In this document: positions 1-9,761 of the stretch, piece by piece
Layout of the letters: the number at the start of each line of letters is the position of its first letter
Position numbering within the stretch: the stretch's first letter is position 1
Source of the DNA: Bondarzewia mesenterica
Taxonomy: Eukaryota > Basidiomycota > Agaricomycetes > Russulales > Bondarzewiaceae
DNA: 11,198 nucleotides
Reading direction: 5' to 3'
NCBI GenBank assembly: GCA_004802705.1
Contig: SGPL01000810.1
Span: 1 to 11,198 of the forward strand
Translations under genes and position numbers: made by a program
Notes under the pieces: model-generated
Databases searched by the model: none
What the model was told of the DNA's origin: nothing
The model's input: the letters and a program-made list of their open reading frames with translations, nothing else

Positions 1-2200
1 TTCCCGCTAGAGCATATCATCCGAGTAGTTTATGTAGTGCACATCGAGACTATGCCTAACTATGCTCGATGGTGCACTCAGTCCCCCGATCACTTCTATG
101 TCCGCTTTCACTTCCCCGACCTGAAACCGATTTCATGGGCGCTGCGAAAGTCCCTTCAACATGAGGACTTGTATGTCTGCATTCCGTGTTTCCAGGCAAG
201 GTTTGCCCATGTGATGCGTCTGAGGGAGTACGAGAAGGAGACAGGCAAGAAGCCTCTTCGAATATTTGACCCCTTTGCAGGCGTTGGCGCATTTTCACTG
301 AGCTTAGAAAGTGTCGGCGGCATGCAGACCACCCATGCAATTGAGATTTCTCCTAGTGCAGCTATTACGCTGAAGTAAGTCCTCTAATTGACTTATTGTG
401 ATTCAACGCTGAGGTTATCTCAGGAATAATTCCCCTTCGACCACCGTCTACAACCAATGCTCGAACGAGGTTCTTCGCTATGCCATCCGTCGGCACGAGC
501 TTGGTTCTGAAGATGTTCTGCGGGATCTCCGTAATAAGAAGCCCCTACCCCCACCTCCAAAGCCTGGTGATTTTGACTGCATTGCTGCCGGATTCCCCTG
601 GTAATTGTCCAGTCAGATTATCTCCAATGACTACACATCATTCATCGCGACTCGTTCGCAGTCAGCCACACTCAACCTTAAATAGATTTCAGAAGGCAAA
701 CGACGTCAAGAGTCATCTTATCTTAAATTTGTTGTCTTGGGTCGACTTTTTGCGACCGAAATACTGTGTCTTCGAAAACGTCGAGGGATTTCTCAGGTAC
801 AGGCCCAAGGCCACGCAGATGGACAGCTATCGTGTCGAGGGTGGTATCGAGATGGGAGGGTTGCGGTTTCTGGTTCACGCAATGCTGACTATGAAGTTAG
901 TATCAATCTTCACGTATATCACCTTTCTAACGTTCCCCAATAGTTATCAGGTCCGTTTCGCACTGCTGCAGGCCGGCCACTATGGCGCCCCACAAACTCG
1001 TGTGCGGTTCTTCCTGATCGCCGCTAAGCAGGGGCACGTCTTGCCTGATTTCCCACAGCCAACGCATGATTTCCCACAAGGACGAACACTTGAAATAAAA
1101 TTCCCGAACGGTCACGCCATCCGACCCATCACAACAGCGAAGGGAACGGCGCCATTCCCTTTTGTGACAATTGACGATGCAATAAGCGATTTGCCACGGT
1201 TTGATTGGCATGTTCTCTTATATTTCATGACAATTGAAGTAGCTCATAACCTACATAGGGAAAATCCAAAATACATTCGCGACCCAACAAAGAAGTCATC
1301 ACAGGACCGAGAGCGTGCGAGGACTTTTCCGGCTATTCGTTGTGAAAAGACTCGCTCGTTTGTCGGAGTTTCGGGAGCGAAGTCTTATTTCAGCAATCCC
1401 AAGACTACTTTTCAAGAGCGATGCCGGATCGAACACACCACTGATTTACAGCATATCACTCGAGTGTTGAAAGCATCTGACGTCGAACGGCAAGTGCCTA
1501 ATGCGACTGCAGAGGACATCTTAGATCTGATCCATTGTCCTCGAACAGGGTAGTCAATATACCCCTCGAACCTAATGCTGATTACAGGAGTATGTCCTGC
1601 AGCAGTGCCGCCCTTCTATAACTGATCGTGTCTGTTAGCATTGCCGCAACATCTCTGGCGGTGGCAGTTCGCAAATCCAGTCTCAGCAATTGCAAGGGGA
1701 GGATTCCGACCAGGTACGTGCTGTTTCACAGTTTGAGATAAATTCGTTGAATTGATATATTTTCTTAACTAGGCATGTACGGCCGACTCGATCAGGACGG
1801 TTTCTTCCACACAACGGTGACGAACGTGACACCCACTGCTAAGCAGAGCTTTGTTTTACATCCATACGTGAGCCCTGCGCTGTTTTCTGACTGTCGTGCA
1901 ATGGCCAAAACGGGTTTTGCTTTTTGGTTAGTGCAAGCGCATGGTGACCGTTCGTGAATTGGCCAGATCTCAAGGATTCCCCGACTGCTTTACATTCCAT
2001 TCAATTAATAACGATATCATACAGGCAAGCATATTCCTCATTCCCACAAGAAGACACCGGCTTACTGAGCTTCTCAGATGCATCGGCAGATAGGCAATGC
2101 GGTCGCATGGCCTGTTGGTGCTGCTTTAGGACGGGAACTGAAGGATGCGGCGTTCAAGAAGTGGCTTCAAGACAGGGAAGACATCATCTATGTGGAATGA
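1..2200 (+). CDS. DNA (cytosine-5) methyltransferase, DNMT1-type, 5'-partial, 10 exons
   Basis: Transfers methyl from S-adenosylmethionine to cytosine C5 in DNA, in the nucleus. The frame is open from base 1, so the N-terminus (in this family usually with BAH domains) lies outside. Exons: 1-374, 424-600, 662-895, 944-1207, 1259-1489, 1549-1589, 1639-1713, 1773-1867, 1932-2024, 2078-2200; total 1707 nt, in frame to TGA at 2198. All catalytic motifs appear in order (window residues): motif [10 protein letters not shown] (~90), motif IV GFPCQPHS with catalytic Cys184, motif VI FENVEGF (Glu222), motif VIII QTRVR (~279), motif [13 protein letters not shown], motif X QIGNAV (~532). The stretch [14 protein letters not shown] followed by [13 protein letters not shown] is typical of the DNMT1 family. 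Introns 1208-1258, 1490-1548 and 2025-2077 begin with GC; the others begin with GT. Convergent with the downstream carboxylase gene. The subfamily (DNMT1, Dim-2 or DmtA-like) is not resolved. Confidence 0.93.
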
Positions 2201-2349
2201 CCCATGTCCTGAAGTACGGCAGCCAGAAGCAACGGATGTCGATGAACAGCTTTAAACATTAGCTAACTATTATCTGAAGTCCCGCTCTATCATGTATATT
2301 CCGACATCATTTAGCCAACGTTATATCACAGTACTTAGGGGATCGTACA
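2201..2349. other. Convergent intergenic spacer between methyltransferase and MCC alpha stops
   Basis: The 149 bp between the two stop codons must hold the 3' UTRs and poly(A) sites of both genes. No further ORF or strong terminator-like structure is seen. Transcripts from the two strands probably overlap here; this is inferred from the spacing. Confidence 0.6.
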
Positions 2350-5300
2350 CTAAGCTCCATCCTCTTGGGGATCAGACTCAATATCAACTAGTATTCTGCC
2401 CTCCTCAACCATTTCTCCCTTGGCGCAGTTGACAACCTTGATGACGCCATCCACCTCCGCCCTCAGCACCGTCTCCGTCTTCATACTCTCCAGCACCACA
2501 ACCGGTTGTCCTTTTGCAATCTTGTCACCCACTCTCACCTTTACCTCCACAACCAAACTCGGCATCGGTGCCCTCAACGCGCCTTTGGCTTGAGCGCCCA
2601 GCACGTCGCCGCCGAGGGAGCGCAGCCATGCCGGAGTAGGGATCACGAGCGTTGATTTCGCACCATTGGAAAAGATGTGGAGGCGCTCCATAGTGGAGGG
2701 GGACGATGAGGCGGGGAGGTTTGGCGGTGGGGGCTGAGAGACAATCGTTGAGCGGATGGCAGAGCCATTGAGGGTAGTGGAGAGGGCGGTAGGGGATGCA
2801 AGTTGAGCAGGAACAGAGGTGTAAGTAACTGGTGTGGACTTTGAATCCCTGCTGACGACACTGAGGTCAAAAAGACCTGAGGGGAGCGACTTGACCTGGA
2901 CTGTCATGGGATGATCGGGTGCCTCTTCTGTTTGGAATGTGATGATGCGCTCATAGCTATCTCCACCGAAGCGGCGAGATGCAAGTCGCGACCAGGGAGA
3001 CGTTGAGCCTTGCGGATAATCCCGCAGGACCGTAAACAGCGCTGCTTGGGCCAATACATCGGCGGACGGTTCTGCGATAGCAGGGAAGAGCTGCGTGTGA
3101 TATTTCTACGAGGAAGCAATCAACAAGCTTTGTATGATCCCGTATACATCCAGATTCAATCCGAAGACATACCGGAATGAATCCAGTCTCGACCTCGCCG
3201 TCCGCGAACGCGCGATGACCTGCCAGGGTTCTCAGGAATTCTACGTTTGTCGAGACACCGACAACGTTGTAGTCATCCAGCGCCCTTCTCAGGACTCTCA
3301 ACGCTTCCGTACGGTCCTCGGCGTGCACGACGAGTTTCGCGATCATAGGATCGTAGAATACCCCGATCTGCGCACCTTGCGTGAATCCCTGCTCGATGCG
3401 CACAGAGGGCGTGATACGGAGCGAGCTGTCCGTAGCCGGAACCATATCAACGCCGGAACCTGAGGGAACAATGGATGGAAACGCCGCAGCGAATGTATGC
3501 GTGGGCTCGGGCGTAGAGAGGTACAGAAGACGCCCGGAATCGGGTAGGAAATCGTTGCGCGGGTTTTCGGCATAGATGCGGGCTTCAAAGGCGTGCCCAA
3601 CGAGGGGTATCAACGATTGAGGCAACGGCAAAGCGTTTCCCGCTGCCACCTAGCATAACCACGATTGTGAGATCAAATTTCGACACCACAATTGAAAATT
3701 CCCACCTCCAATTGCCATTCCACGAGGTCGAGGCCAGTGATCATCTCCGTTACCGGATGCTCTACCTGCAATCGCGTGTTCCTAGGTATGGATTCAATGG
3801 AGCCTCTTATCGTTCATTTTGCATGATGAACGTACATCTCCATGAAATAGAATTTCGATGTGTCGTTATCGAAGATGAACTCTACAGTTCCAGCACCGAC
3901 GTAGTTGACCGCATTCGCGGCGGCAACGGCTTTTGCACTGAGATCCGCGCGTAGCTCTGGAGATAGTCCAGGTGCAGGTGCCTATTGGATCATACCCGTA
4001 ATGATCAATCAGTCATGGACGAGAGCACAACTACCCCAAGCAAGGAGCGATCTCTACCTCTTCGATGATTTTCTGATTTCTCCGCTGCACGGAACAATCC
4101 CTCTCCCAGAGACTAACAGTATTTCCCATCTGATCCGAAAATACCTGTACCTCGACATGCCTGGGGCGCTCGATGTATTTCTCCACTAAGACTGTTGCGT
4201 CGCCGAATCCCTTGAGTGACTCCCGTTGGGCAGATTCGAGGGACTCGAAGAATATCGCCGGAGAATGCACAGTCCGCATACCCTTACCGCCACCGCCATG
4301 CACAGCTTTGATAAGAACAGGAAAACCTAAAAGGAAAGGCATTAAGAGGGTGGACCGTACGCAATGGAAGGAAAAAGCACACCGATTTTCTGTGCTTCTT
4401 CAAAGAGGTACTGGGGATCTTGATTACTTCCGTGATAGCCTGGAACACATGGCACTCCGGCATCTAACAAGTTTCAGGTATAGAAACGACAAAAGTCGTA
4501 TACGATATTGTTCAGTAATCCAAGTGTTCAGGAAGGGCGAGGAGCAGCATCGTACTGGACATGATTGTCTTTGATTCGCTAAATATACAGGAATGATAAT
4601 TGAGCAAGCCGTTGAATCATTCGTCTGTATCAAGAGCGCACCTCTTGGAGCCCATGCTAATAATTGCATTCGCAGGAGGGCCAATAAAGACAATGCCTTC
4701 CTTGGCAAGCTGCTGAGCGAACTTTGCGTTCTCGCTCAGGAATCCATACCTGTTCCAAAAAAGGTCAGAAACTCCCAGAAGATAATGTGTTGGATTACCC
4801 GGGATGAACGGCCTATACAGCCAAGATGTCAATCCAGCTTGCGAGGCCAATAAATGCACACGAAAAAAAAAATACGCACCTGGGCGCCACTACGGTGGCA
4901 AACTTCAATAATCTTGTCCATACGAAGCTGAAAGGCATCCATTTGAGCAGATAAATTCGAAAATATGATGTTGGAACCCACATAGCTCTCGGACGAAGGC
5001 GCAGGACCAATGCAATACGCTTCGTCCGCCTTCAAATAAGATTCAGTATCTTGCAAACAGAATCTGGACGACGAGTCATACCAGTTGGACATGCAGTGAG
5101 TCTGCGTCGACTTCACTGTACACCGCGACGGTCCTGATCCCAAGTTTCTTGGCCGTACGAATGACGCGACAAGCGATCTCTCCTCTTCATGGATAGCGGT
5201 CAGAATGACGCGTGACAGCAACATTTAAAAAGGCCTTCACACCTATTTGCGATGAGAATCTTGTCAAAGTGAGGTTTCCTACCAGATGTCTTGGCTGAAA

Positions 5301-5576
5301 GGTTTCCTGCTGCATTTGTTGAGCTTCACACTATCACTTGATCAGGGTCTAGAAATTGCGCTCACCAGCTGCAGTAGCGAACCCGCGGAGTGGTGTACTC
5401 GCACCATCAATACGCTTCTGATAGTATCCCAGAGTGGCCGACTCTTGTCGCGTTCTGACAGCATTGAAGTGTGCCGTAGGTGCGGACGAAGGTATGGCAG
5501 ACACGCGCACGGATGTTGCGGCAGCGCGTCGCAAAGACCGCGCACCGGCTGCAGCTGAAGTTCGAGAAGGAATCAT
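2350..5576 (-). CDS. mccA: 3-methylcrotonyl-CoA carboxylase alpha (biotin) subunit, mitochondrial, 14 exons
   Basis: Carboxylates 3-methylcrotonyl-CoA with the beta subunit in mitochondrial leucine breakdown. Exons 5'->3': 5366-5576, 5243-5294, 5082-5184, 4982-5029, 4880-4927, 4799-4812, 4642-4749, 4556-4578, 4383-4463, 4058-4326, 3836-3981, 3706-3781, 3173-3649, 2350-3105. They total 2412 nt (803 aa plus TAG), and every phase agrees. Domains: an Arg/Ala/Ser-rich leader (~1-70); biotin carboxylase N-domain from [12 protein letters not shown] (~79); ATP-grasp glycine loop GGGGKGM (~240); ERDCSVQRR; catalytic [12 protein letters not shown] (~369); [11 protein letters not shown]; then a linker with a Pro/Ser stretch and a C-terminal biotinyl domain with ESMKTE (biotin Lys about 761). 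[11 protein letters not shown] and [13 protein letters not shown] point to MCC rather than propionyl- or pyruvate carboxylase. The ATG at 5576 is chosen because a targeting-like leader follows it. In-frame ATGs at 5696 and 5714 would add 40-46 residues that look less like coding sequence. Confidence 0.93.
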
Positions 5577-6057
5577 GGGTATCTTATGTTCGTTGAAGAA
5601 TCGGAGAGTAGGGAAGACGACGTATGGGTTGTTTTGTGAACAAGGGTTGCGTGCGGAGCATGAGATCAAGTTCCGGCAGTGCCTGTTACCCCGCATTCCA
5701 ATCTCGTAATCCACCTTACAAACAGACTTTACTACTTACACATGATTTCCCGTATGTAGGCTGAGTACAGTCAAAGGCAGAACATGCAAGGTAAGCTTCA
5801 CAGATGCGGGGAATACAGTCGCAAAGCATATGCAGAACCTGCGAACTTGAGCCTTGGAGTTAGATATCGAATTTCCGACTTGGGGGACAAGGTTTCCGGA
5901 TCCGCCGAGAGATCAATGATCAACCAAATCATACCTGTACGCAACGCAGACTACAACAAATTCGGCTTCAAAGTTGTTATACATATCGACAATAATTCAA
6001 TCCTGCTATTCCTCCTCCCCCCCAATTTCGCACGATATGCGTGAATATTCAGGCCAA
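5577..6057. other. Intergenic: MCC alpha promoter side and thioredoxin 3' flank
   Basis: A 481-bp stretch between the MCC alpha start and the thioredoxin stop, both genes on the minus strand. Read on the minus strand, a pyrimidine-rich tract lies just before the MCC start, as is common in fungal promoters. A run of seven C (about 6018-6024, plus strand) lies in the thioredoxin 3' flank. No clear TATA or CCAAT box and no convincing additional gene was seen. Confidence 0.5.
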
Positions 6058-6617
6058 TTATGAGGAAGAACTCTTGATCAAGGTCTATGAAATCGATCCG
6101 CTTAGCATGTCGAACTTGTGTAGAAAGTAGCATCCCTACGTACCTCGAGCGCGTTGGGGTTAGCACCAACGACATCACCGAGCTTCTTTCCATCGCGGAA
6201 AGCAATGAAAGTGGGCATCTACACGCCGATTCGGCATGATGTATTGCATCAGACTATAACGCATCTGAGAGCGAAAAGCTATGATACTCACCGCACGTAC
6301 GCCAACCTCCTCGGATACACCAGGCTGGTCGTCGACATCCACTTTGTAGAACTCGATGTCCGTGAACTCTTCCGACAAGCGCTCGAAGATCGGGGAGATC
6401 ACACGGCAAGGACCACACCAGGTAGCCCAAAAGTCAAAGATGGTTACTTTGGTAGATGCGATCTTTCATGCGATGTGAAGGAGAAGTCCACAAGAAGGCC
6501 CAAGCGGTTACATTGGATTTTGAACATGATTAATTTTCGTACCGCGCGATGCAAAGATTAGATTCGACTTACCCTCTTGTGAAAATCTTCGAGAGAAGTG
6601 ATTGCGGTGACAGTCAT
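6058..6617 (-). CDS. trx: Thioredoxin, 105 aa, 4 exons
   Basis: A small dithiol reductase that keeps protein thiols reduced and feeds electrons to peroxiredoxins, ribonucleotide reductase and PAPS reductase. Exons 5'->3': 6573-6617, 6292-6462, 6144-6218, 6058-6084 (318 nt, ending in TAA). The first intron is 110 nt with a GTAAGT donor; the others are 73 nt (GTGAGT) and 59 nt (GTACGT). The protein begins [12 protein letters not shown] and has the active site [10 protein letters not shown] (Cys31 and Cys34), then KVDVDDQPG, the cis-proline MPT (Pro74) and [13 protein letters not shown]. The length is normal for a classical thioredoxin. There is no N-terminal targeting extension, so a cytosolic/nuclear location is inferred. 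Start chosen at the only ATG that opens the conserved N-terminus. Confidence 0.96.
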
Positions 6618-6697
6618 AGTGAGCAGTCTTCAAGATGGTAGTCTGAGAAAGTGTTCGAGTGTGTGTGATGGTGGACGAGGAGCGGTTATTTTTTGGG

Positions 6698-6707
6698 CTT
6701 ATATATA
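6698..6707 (-). promoter_or_regulatory. TATA box of the thioredoxin gene
   Basis: Read on the minus strand the sequence is TATATATAAG, about 80-90 bp upstream of the thioredoxin ATG. It is followed by a CA-rich, ATG-free leader (ccaccatcacacacactcg), which looks like a normal fungal 5' UTR. The element directly abuts the stop codon of a possible upstream minus-strand reading frame. Confidence 0.65.
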
Positions 6708-6838
6708 TCAGTCCTCACCAAGGCCAAAGATGGTGTTGAATTCGTCATCGCGATGATCAGCCTCAGAATCATCACGTGTAGCCTTGTCAAGCATTCCCGA
6801 TTCCGTGTCCGAGTCTGACGAAGATTTCCCTCCCTCGC
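6708..6838 (-). CDS. Possible last exon of an unidentified acidic protein (competing model)
   Basis: The minus strand is open for about 42 codons ending in TGA at 6708-6710. The peptide is Ser/Asp/Glu-rich, with SSSDSDTESG and the C-terminus DDEFNTIFGLGED. The frame needs an upstream exon: it can be read back only to a stop near 6890, and no start fits inside it. Candidate acceptors (ending TTGAG or CATGAG on the minus strand) are weak. Upstream minus-strand segments with good splice signals exist at about 7020-7310 (branch GCTGAC with acceptor TTCTCAG, and GCTGAC with acceptor TCTGTAG), but the joins are not unique. This model excludes the plus-strand model at 6896-7510. The family is unknown, and it could be a chance ORF upstream of thioredoxin. 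Confidence 0.25.
6773..6778. promoter_or_regulatory. CACGTG E-box palindrome
   Basis: A TCACGTG motif about 155 bp upstream of the thioredoxin ATG. It matches the core bound by fungal bHLH factors such as Cbf1. Only the sequence match is seen; use in regulation is inference, and the site lies inside the weak minus-strand ORF. Confidence 0.2.
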
Positions 6839-6895
6839 CCCGTCTCAACCATCGCACGCACAGGATTGGAATATGGAATTGCGATAGTATTTCTC

Positions 6896-7510
6896 ATGGA
6901 TCAAGACTCATTGAGAAAGTCGAACGAGGCGAGTATCTCTGTCGCTGATGAAGTCAGGCTGGATTTGTACGTAGCTACTCCCTGCTACTCCGAAGCGCTG
7001 AGTGCTCACAGGTGCTCACGCAAGTTGACTGCAGGTACCGCAATCCCGCCATCCACCCTGACCATGGCAGCCTGAGAACACTCAGTCAGCAGCTGATGCG
7101 GGGTGCTGACTTGTCTTGCACCATACTAAAGATATCACACCCATATGGGAGGCTCCAAAGCGGATCGCGAAATATCCTTTCCTAGAGGATGTTGCGGAGA
7201 CTGCCGTGCAGCGTAGTCCAGCGACATTTAATTACCTGCAGGACTATGCGAGGCCAACAGGCGCCCACCACGATGTGAGTTTGATTCTGTCTGTGCCTGT
7301 CTACAGAAGCTCGATAAGTCAGCAGGGGTTTATACGGCCCACTTTTTTTTTTGGTTCTCCTTGCCTGTACTTAATCAGTAGGATCGCATCGCACAGAATG
7401 ACTGTCTTCTTCGGATATCGTTACGGAGACTACGGCATCTCGAGATCCTTCCGCAATGTGCTAATTGTGCACCAAACAACCGCCATGTACCGACATCAAT
7501 TACGGGATAG
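6896..7510 (+). CDS. Hypothetical spliced gene, plus-strand model (competing)
   Basis: Candidate exons 6896-6966, 7035-7084, 7132-7274 and 7382-7510 join in frame to 130 codons plus TAG. The start would be ATG of MDQDSLRKSN. The longest piece reads PIWEAPKRIAKYPFLEDVAE and then a TFNYLQDYARPTGAHHD segment, ending at a perfect GTGAGT donor. The last piece has a CANC cysteine pair. Intron 1 (68 nt) has a GTACGT donor. Intron 2 (47 nt) needs a weak GTCAGC donor but contains a CTGAC branch. No family was recognised. It would be divergent from thioredoxin. The opposite strand also gives protein-like exons here, so strand and structure remain open. Confidence 0.3.
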
Positions 7511-8250
7511 GAAGAGGTTTGTTTTCTCTCGATGAGCCTGAATATTGTTTGGCAGAACGCCATCAGGATACAATGCGGTCGCATCCACCGTAAATCAAGG
7601 CTGTCAGGAAATATGATCAGGATGGATGGACTTCGTAAATTTTGGAATTAGTACCGGGAGACGGCGAAGGAGTGCGCGAGCCCGCGGACTGGTAGGTTCA
7701 AAAGTTCACATACCTTTGAATGAGCCCTAGCTACCACAAATCAGAAGCGTGAGATTATCGTTCCTATCGTTCTTCACTTGCAGGCCATTAAAAAGCATGT
7801 ATGTTCCAGGTACCCAGCCGTCATGCAACCCGCGGAAGATGAGCGTTGTATCTCAAGTCGACTTGGATACGTGTACACACAACGCGCAAGCCAATTCAAT
7901 CGCGCAAGAGCAGACCTCGTGATACAATGTTCCAGAATCTTGATATGTAGCCAAGGCAATCTGCGATTTTGATGTTTAGGGGTGAAATGGTAAGGGGTGA
8001 AAGGTGTTGATCCCGTCAATTATAGGCCGTCTTCCGGGGCGGAAATCCCAAATCTCAAGAAGTGATGGGTTGAACCCAACACGCGTAATTTCTTCCGCCA
8101 CCGCAATCTGATCTCTCCTCGAGAATATGGGTAAGCCTTCGAAAATTTTCTACACCAATTCCGCCCTTTGATTTCATCCTACGACTTCGGACGACCATGT
8201 GGGTGTGGAAACCTTTGGCATGCAATGCACTAGTATTGCATGATTCGGGT
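7511..8250. other. No confident gene
   Basis: Only short overlapping ORFs (up to about 80 codons) on both strands. A plus-strand stretch at 7784-7960 follows a good acceptor-like TTCACTTGCAG, but nothing upstream joins to it cleanly. A short palindrome GGGTT-GA-ACCC lies near 8066. ATG at 8127, followed at once by GTAAGC, could be a tiny first exon, but no partner exon was found. Confidence 0.4.
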
Positions 8251-9290
8251 ACTCATGAACAAGCCGGAACTAAATTTTGAAACATATCTCTGTTTCCGCC
8301 AAATGTAGGTCCATATGAGGCCTCGCCCAATCCATCCCCGGACCACTCTTCTTGTTCAAACTCGCAGGTCGGAACCAAACCCAACGCCACAGTATCGCAC
8401 ACTGCCTCTCCATCCTCTTTTCCGATTTGTCCGCGCTCGCGGACGGTCGGACGCAGGTTGGATGCGGGGTCGCGGAGATCGCTAATCTCTTTTTTTTTCT
8501 TCTTACCGGAACATTGCATTCTCTATCGTAAGCACCTCCATCGACATTGAAGGCAATTCTTTACCGCTATTCTCCTCCGCAGACTGAAACTCACAAGAGA
8601 CACTGCTTCTACGGAAGGATTTTCTTCTGATTGGCGTCAAAAAGTCCCGTGTGGACGAATGAAAGAGAAGCGGTGGCGAAGGAAGAATGGATCCGACAAT
8701 CTCGCTGATTCTTCGTTGGTCTGGAGCCGGGCGCATGGTATGCATTCACGCAAATCAATTATCTGAATCCGAGGGAGACTGCACTTTCGCCTTCTGCAAC
8801 AGTTCTCTCGGGCCTTTATTTCCTTTCCAATTAACAAACCCCTCGCCTCGGTTAGCGGTCGAGTCGGTGCTACATGCGTACCCTGACTCATCCATTACCT
8901 GAGTTTGTCCAAGGTCTGTCTCAGGGCCGAGACGGGTAGGCTTTGTAGAATGCACGGCTGGTGCGACGGCCACGGCCTTGCGATGCCGCAGCACCACCTT
9001 GGAGCTCGACCCTCTTCATACGCTGTATGACAATGACCCGTATACTGCATACCCAGTCCTTGTTCGGAATTTCCTGGGTCCCGAATCCTTCCGTCCACGC
9101 ATTTTGTGCCTCCTTGGAACTGACACTGTGGGGCTCCAAAATCGAATGACGCACTATCTGAGACATACAATTTCTCGGCAAGGCGTTGCAAGCACCGTCC
9201 AGTCTGATCCCAATTCCTCCCGGGAAATCCTGCCTACCTGGGTAGTTTCATCTCGACTCGCATTCTGACCCACACACCGTCACCCTTCGC
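8251..9290. other. Short ORFs of unknown status on both strands
   Basis: Minus-strand frames of 80-98 codons (8253-8519, 8503-8745, 8895-9191, 8921-9181) and plus-strand frames of 60-96 codons (8961-9149, 8978-9268) overlap one another. None shows a recognisable domain, and none joins to a neighbour with good splice sites. A GTAAGA donor-like site ends the 8503-8745 frame. A decayed gene or a lineage-specific spliced gene is possible; untranslated or intergenic DNA is equally likely. Confidence 0.3.
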
Positions 9291-9760
9291 GTCTTCCCCG
9301 CCGCCGTCCATCACTGCCAACCAGCCCATAAGGCTATCGCGTACCTCTTTTTGCGACCGACCGAGTCCTACGATACCGTCTGAGTCTCTTCCATTTTTTC
9401 CTTGCGTTCCAACGGTCCTAATCCGTCAGTGTGAATCCGAATCCGAATTCCACGCACGCTGCGAATGGACTCAGGACCGCGCCCTCCCCTCTCCACTCTC
9501 CACTCTCCGCGCGCAAAGACGCCACGACCGGTCGCCGCGTACCACAGTCATCGCCCATCCCGAATCCGCCCAGTCCAGTCCTACATGTACGACTGCCTGC
9601 CATACGGGTGCACGGTCAGGCGCGAGCTCTCATGACGGCGGCCCATATCTTGGTGTCTCAGACCGAGTCTCCAGCATGCGCAAGTGAGTAACGCCCCGCC
9701 CGACGTCCTCACCGCCGCGGTTAGACGGGTTCTACCTTCTGGGGTGACGCTGTATCATGG
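9291..9760. other. C/T-rich segment with a Pro/Ser-rich plus-strand ORF
   Basis: The plus strand is rich in C and T, with tandem CTCCACT near 9491-9508 and repeated GAATCC at about 9434-9447. A plus-strand frame of 86 codons (9431-9691) gives a Pro/Ser/Arg-rich peptide without a known motif. This composition is common in fungal promoters and 5' UTRs as well as in disordered N-termini. ATG at 9676 followed by GTGAGT could be a mini-exon, but no downstream exon was found. Confidence 0.3.
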
Positions 9761-9761
9761 G

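Noticed and set aside
480..1553. A single 357-codon ORF on the plus strand as one uninterrupted gene
   Set aside because: It reads through introns 601-661, 896-943 and 1490-1548; only the spliced path restores GFPCQPHS, TMNYQVRF and the [11 protein letters not shown] segment.
1..2200. Methyltransferase of a bacterial-type restriction-modification or phage-defence system
   Set aside because: Spliceosomal introns and DNMT1-family signatures mark it as a eukaryotic nuclear gene, and no restriction enzyme or partner lies nearby.
5349..5714. Longer N-terminus for MCC alpha from ATG at 5714 or 5696
   Set aside because: The frame is open, but the added residues do not resemble a targeting leader, while the sequence after ATG 5576 does. 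Kept as an alternative start only.
8060..8110. tRNA-like B-box (GGTTCAACCC on the minus strand)
   Set aside because: It is part of a short palindrome; no A-box at proper spacing and no acceptor or anticodon stem could be drawn.
8253..8745. Two overlapping minus-strand ORFs as a two-exon gene
   Set aside because: The GTAAGA donor-like site is followed by no acceptor that gives an open frame at a reasonable intron length; no domain is recognisable.
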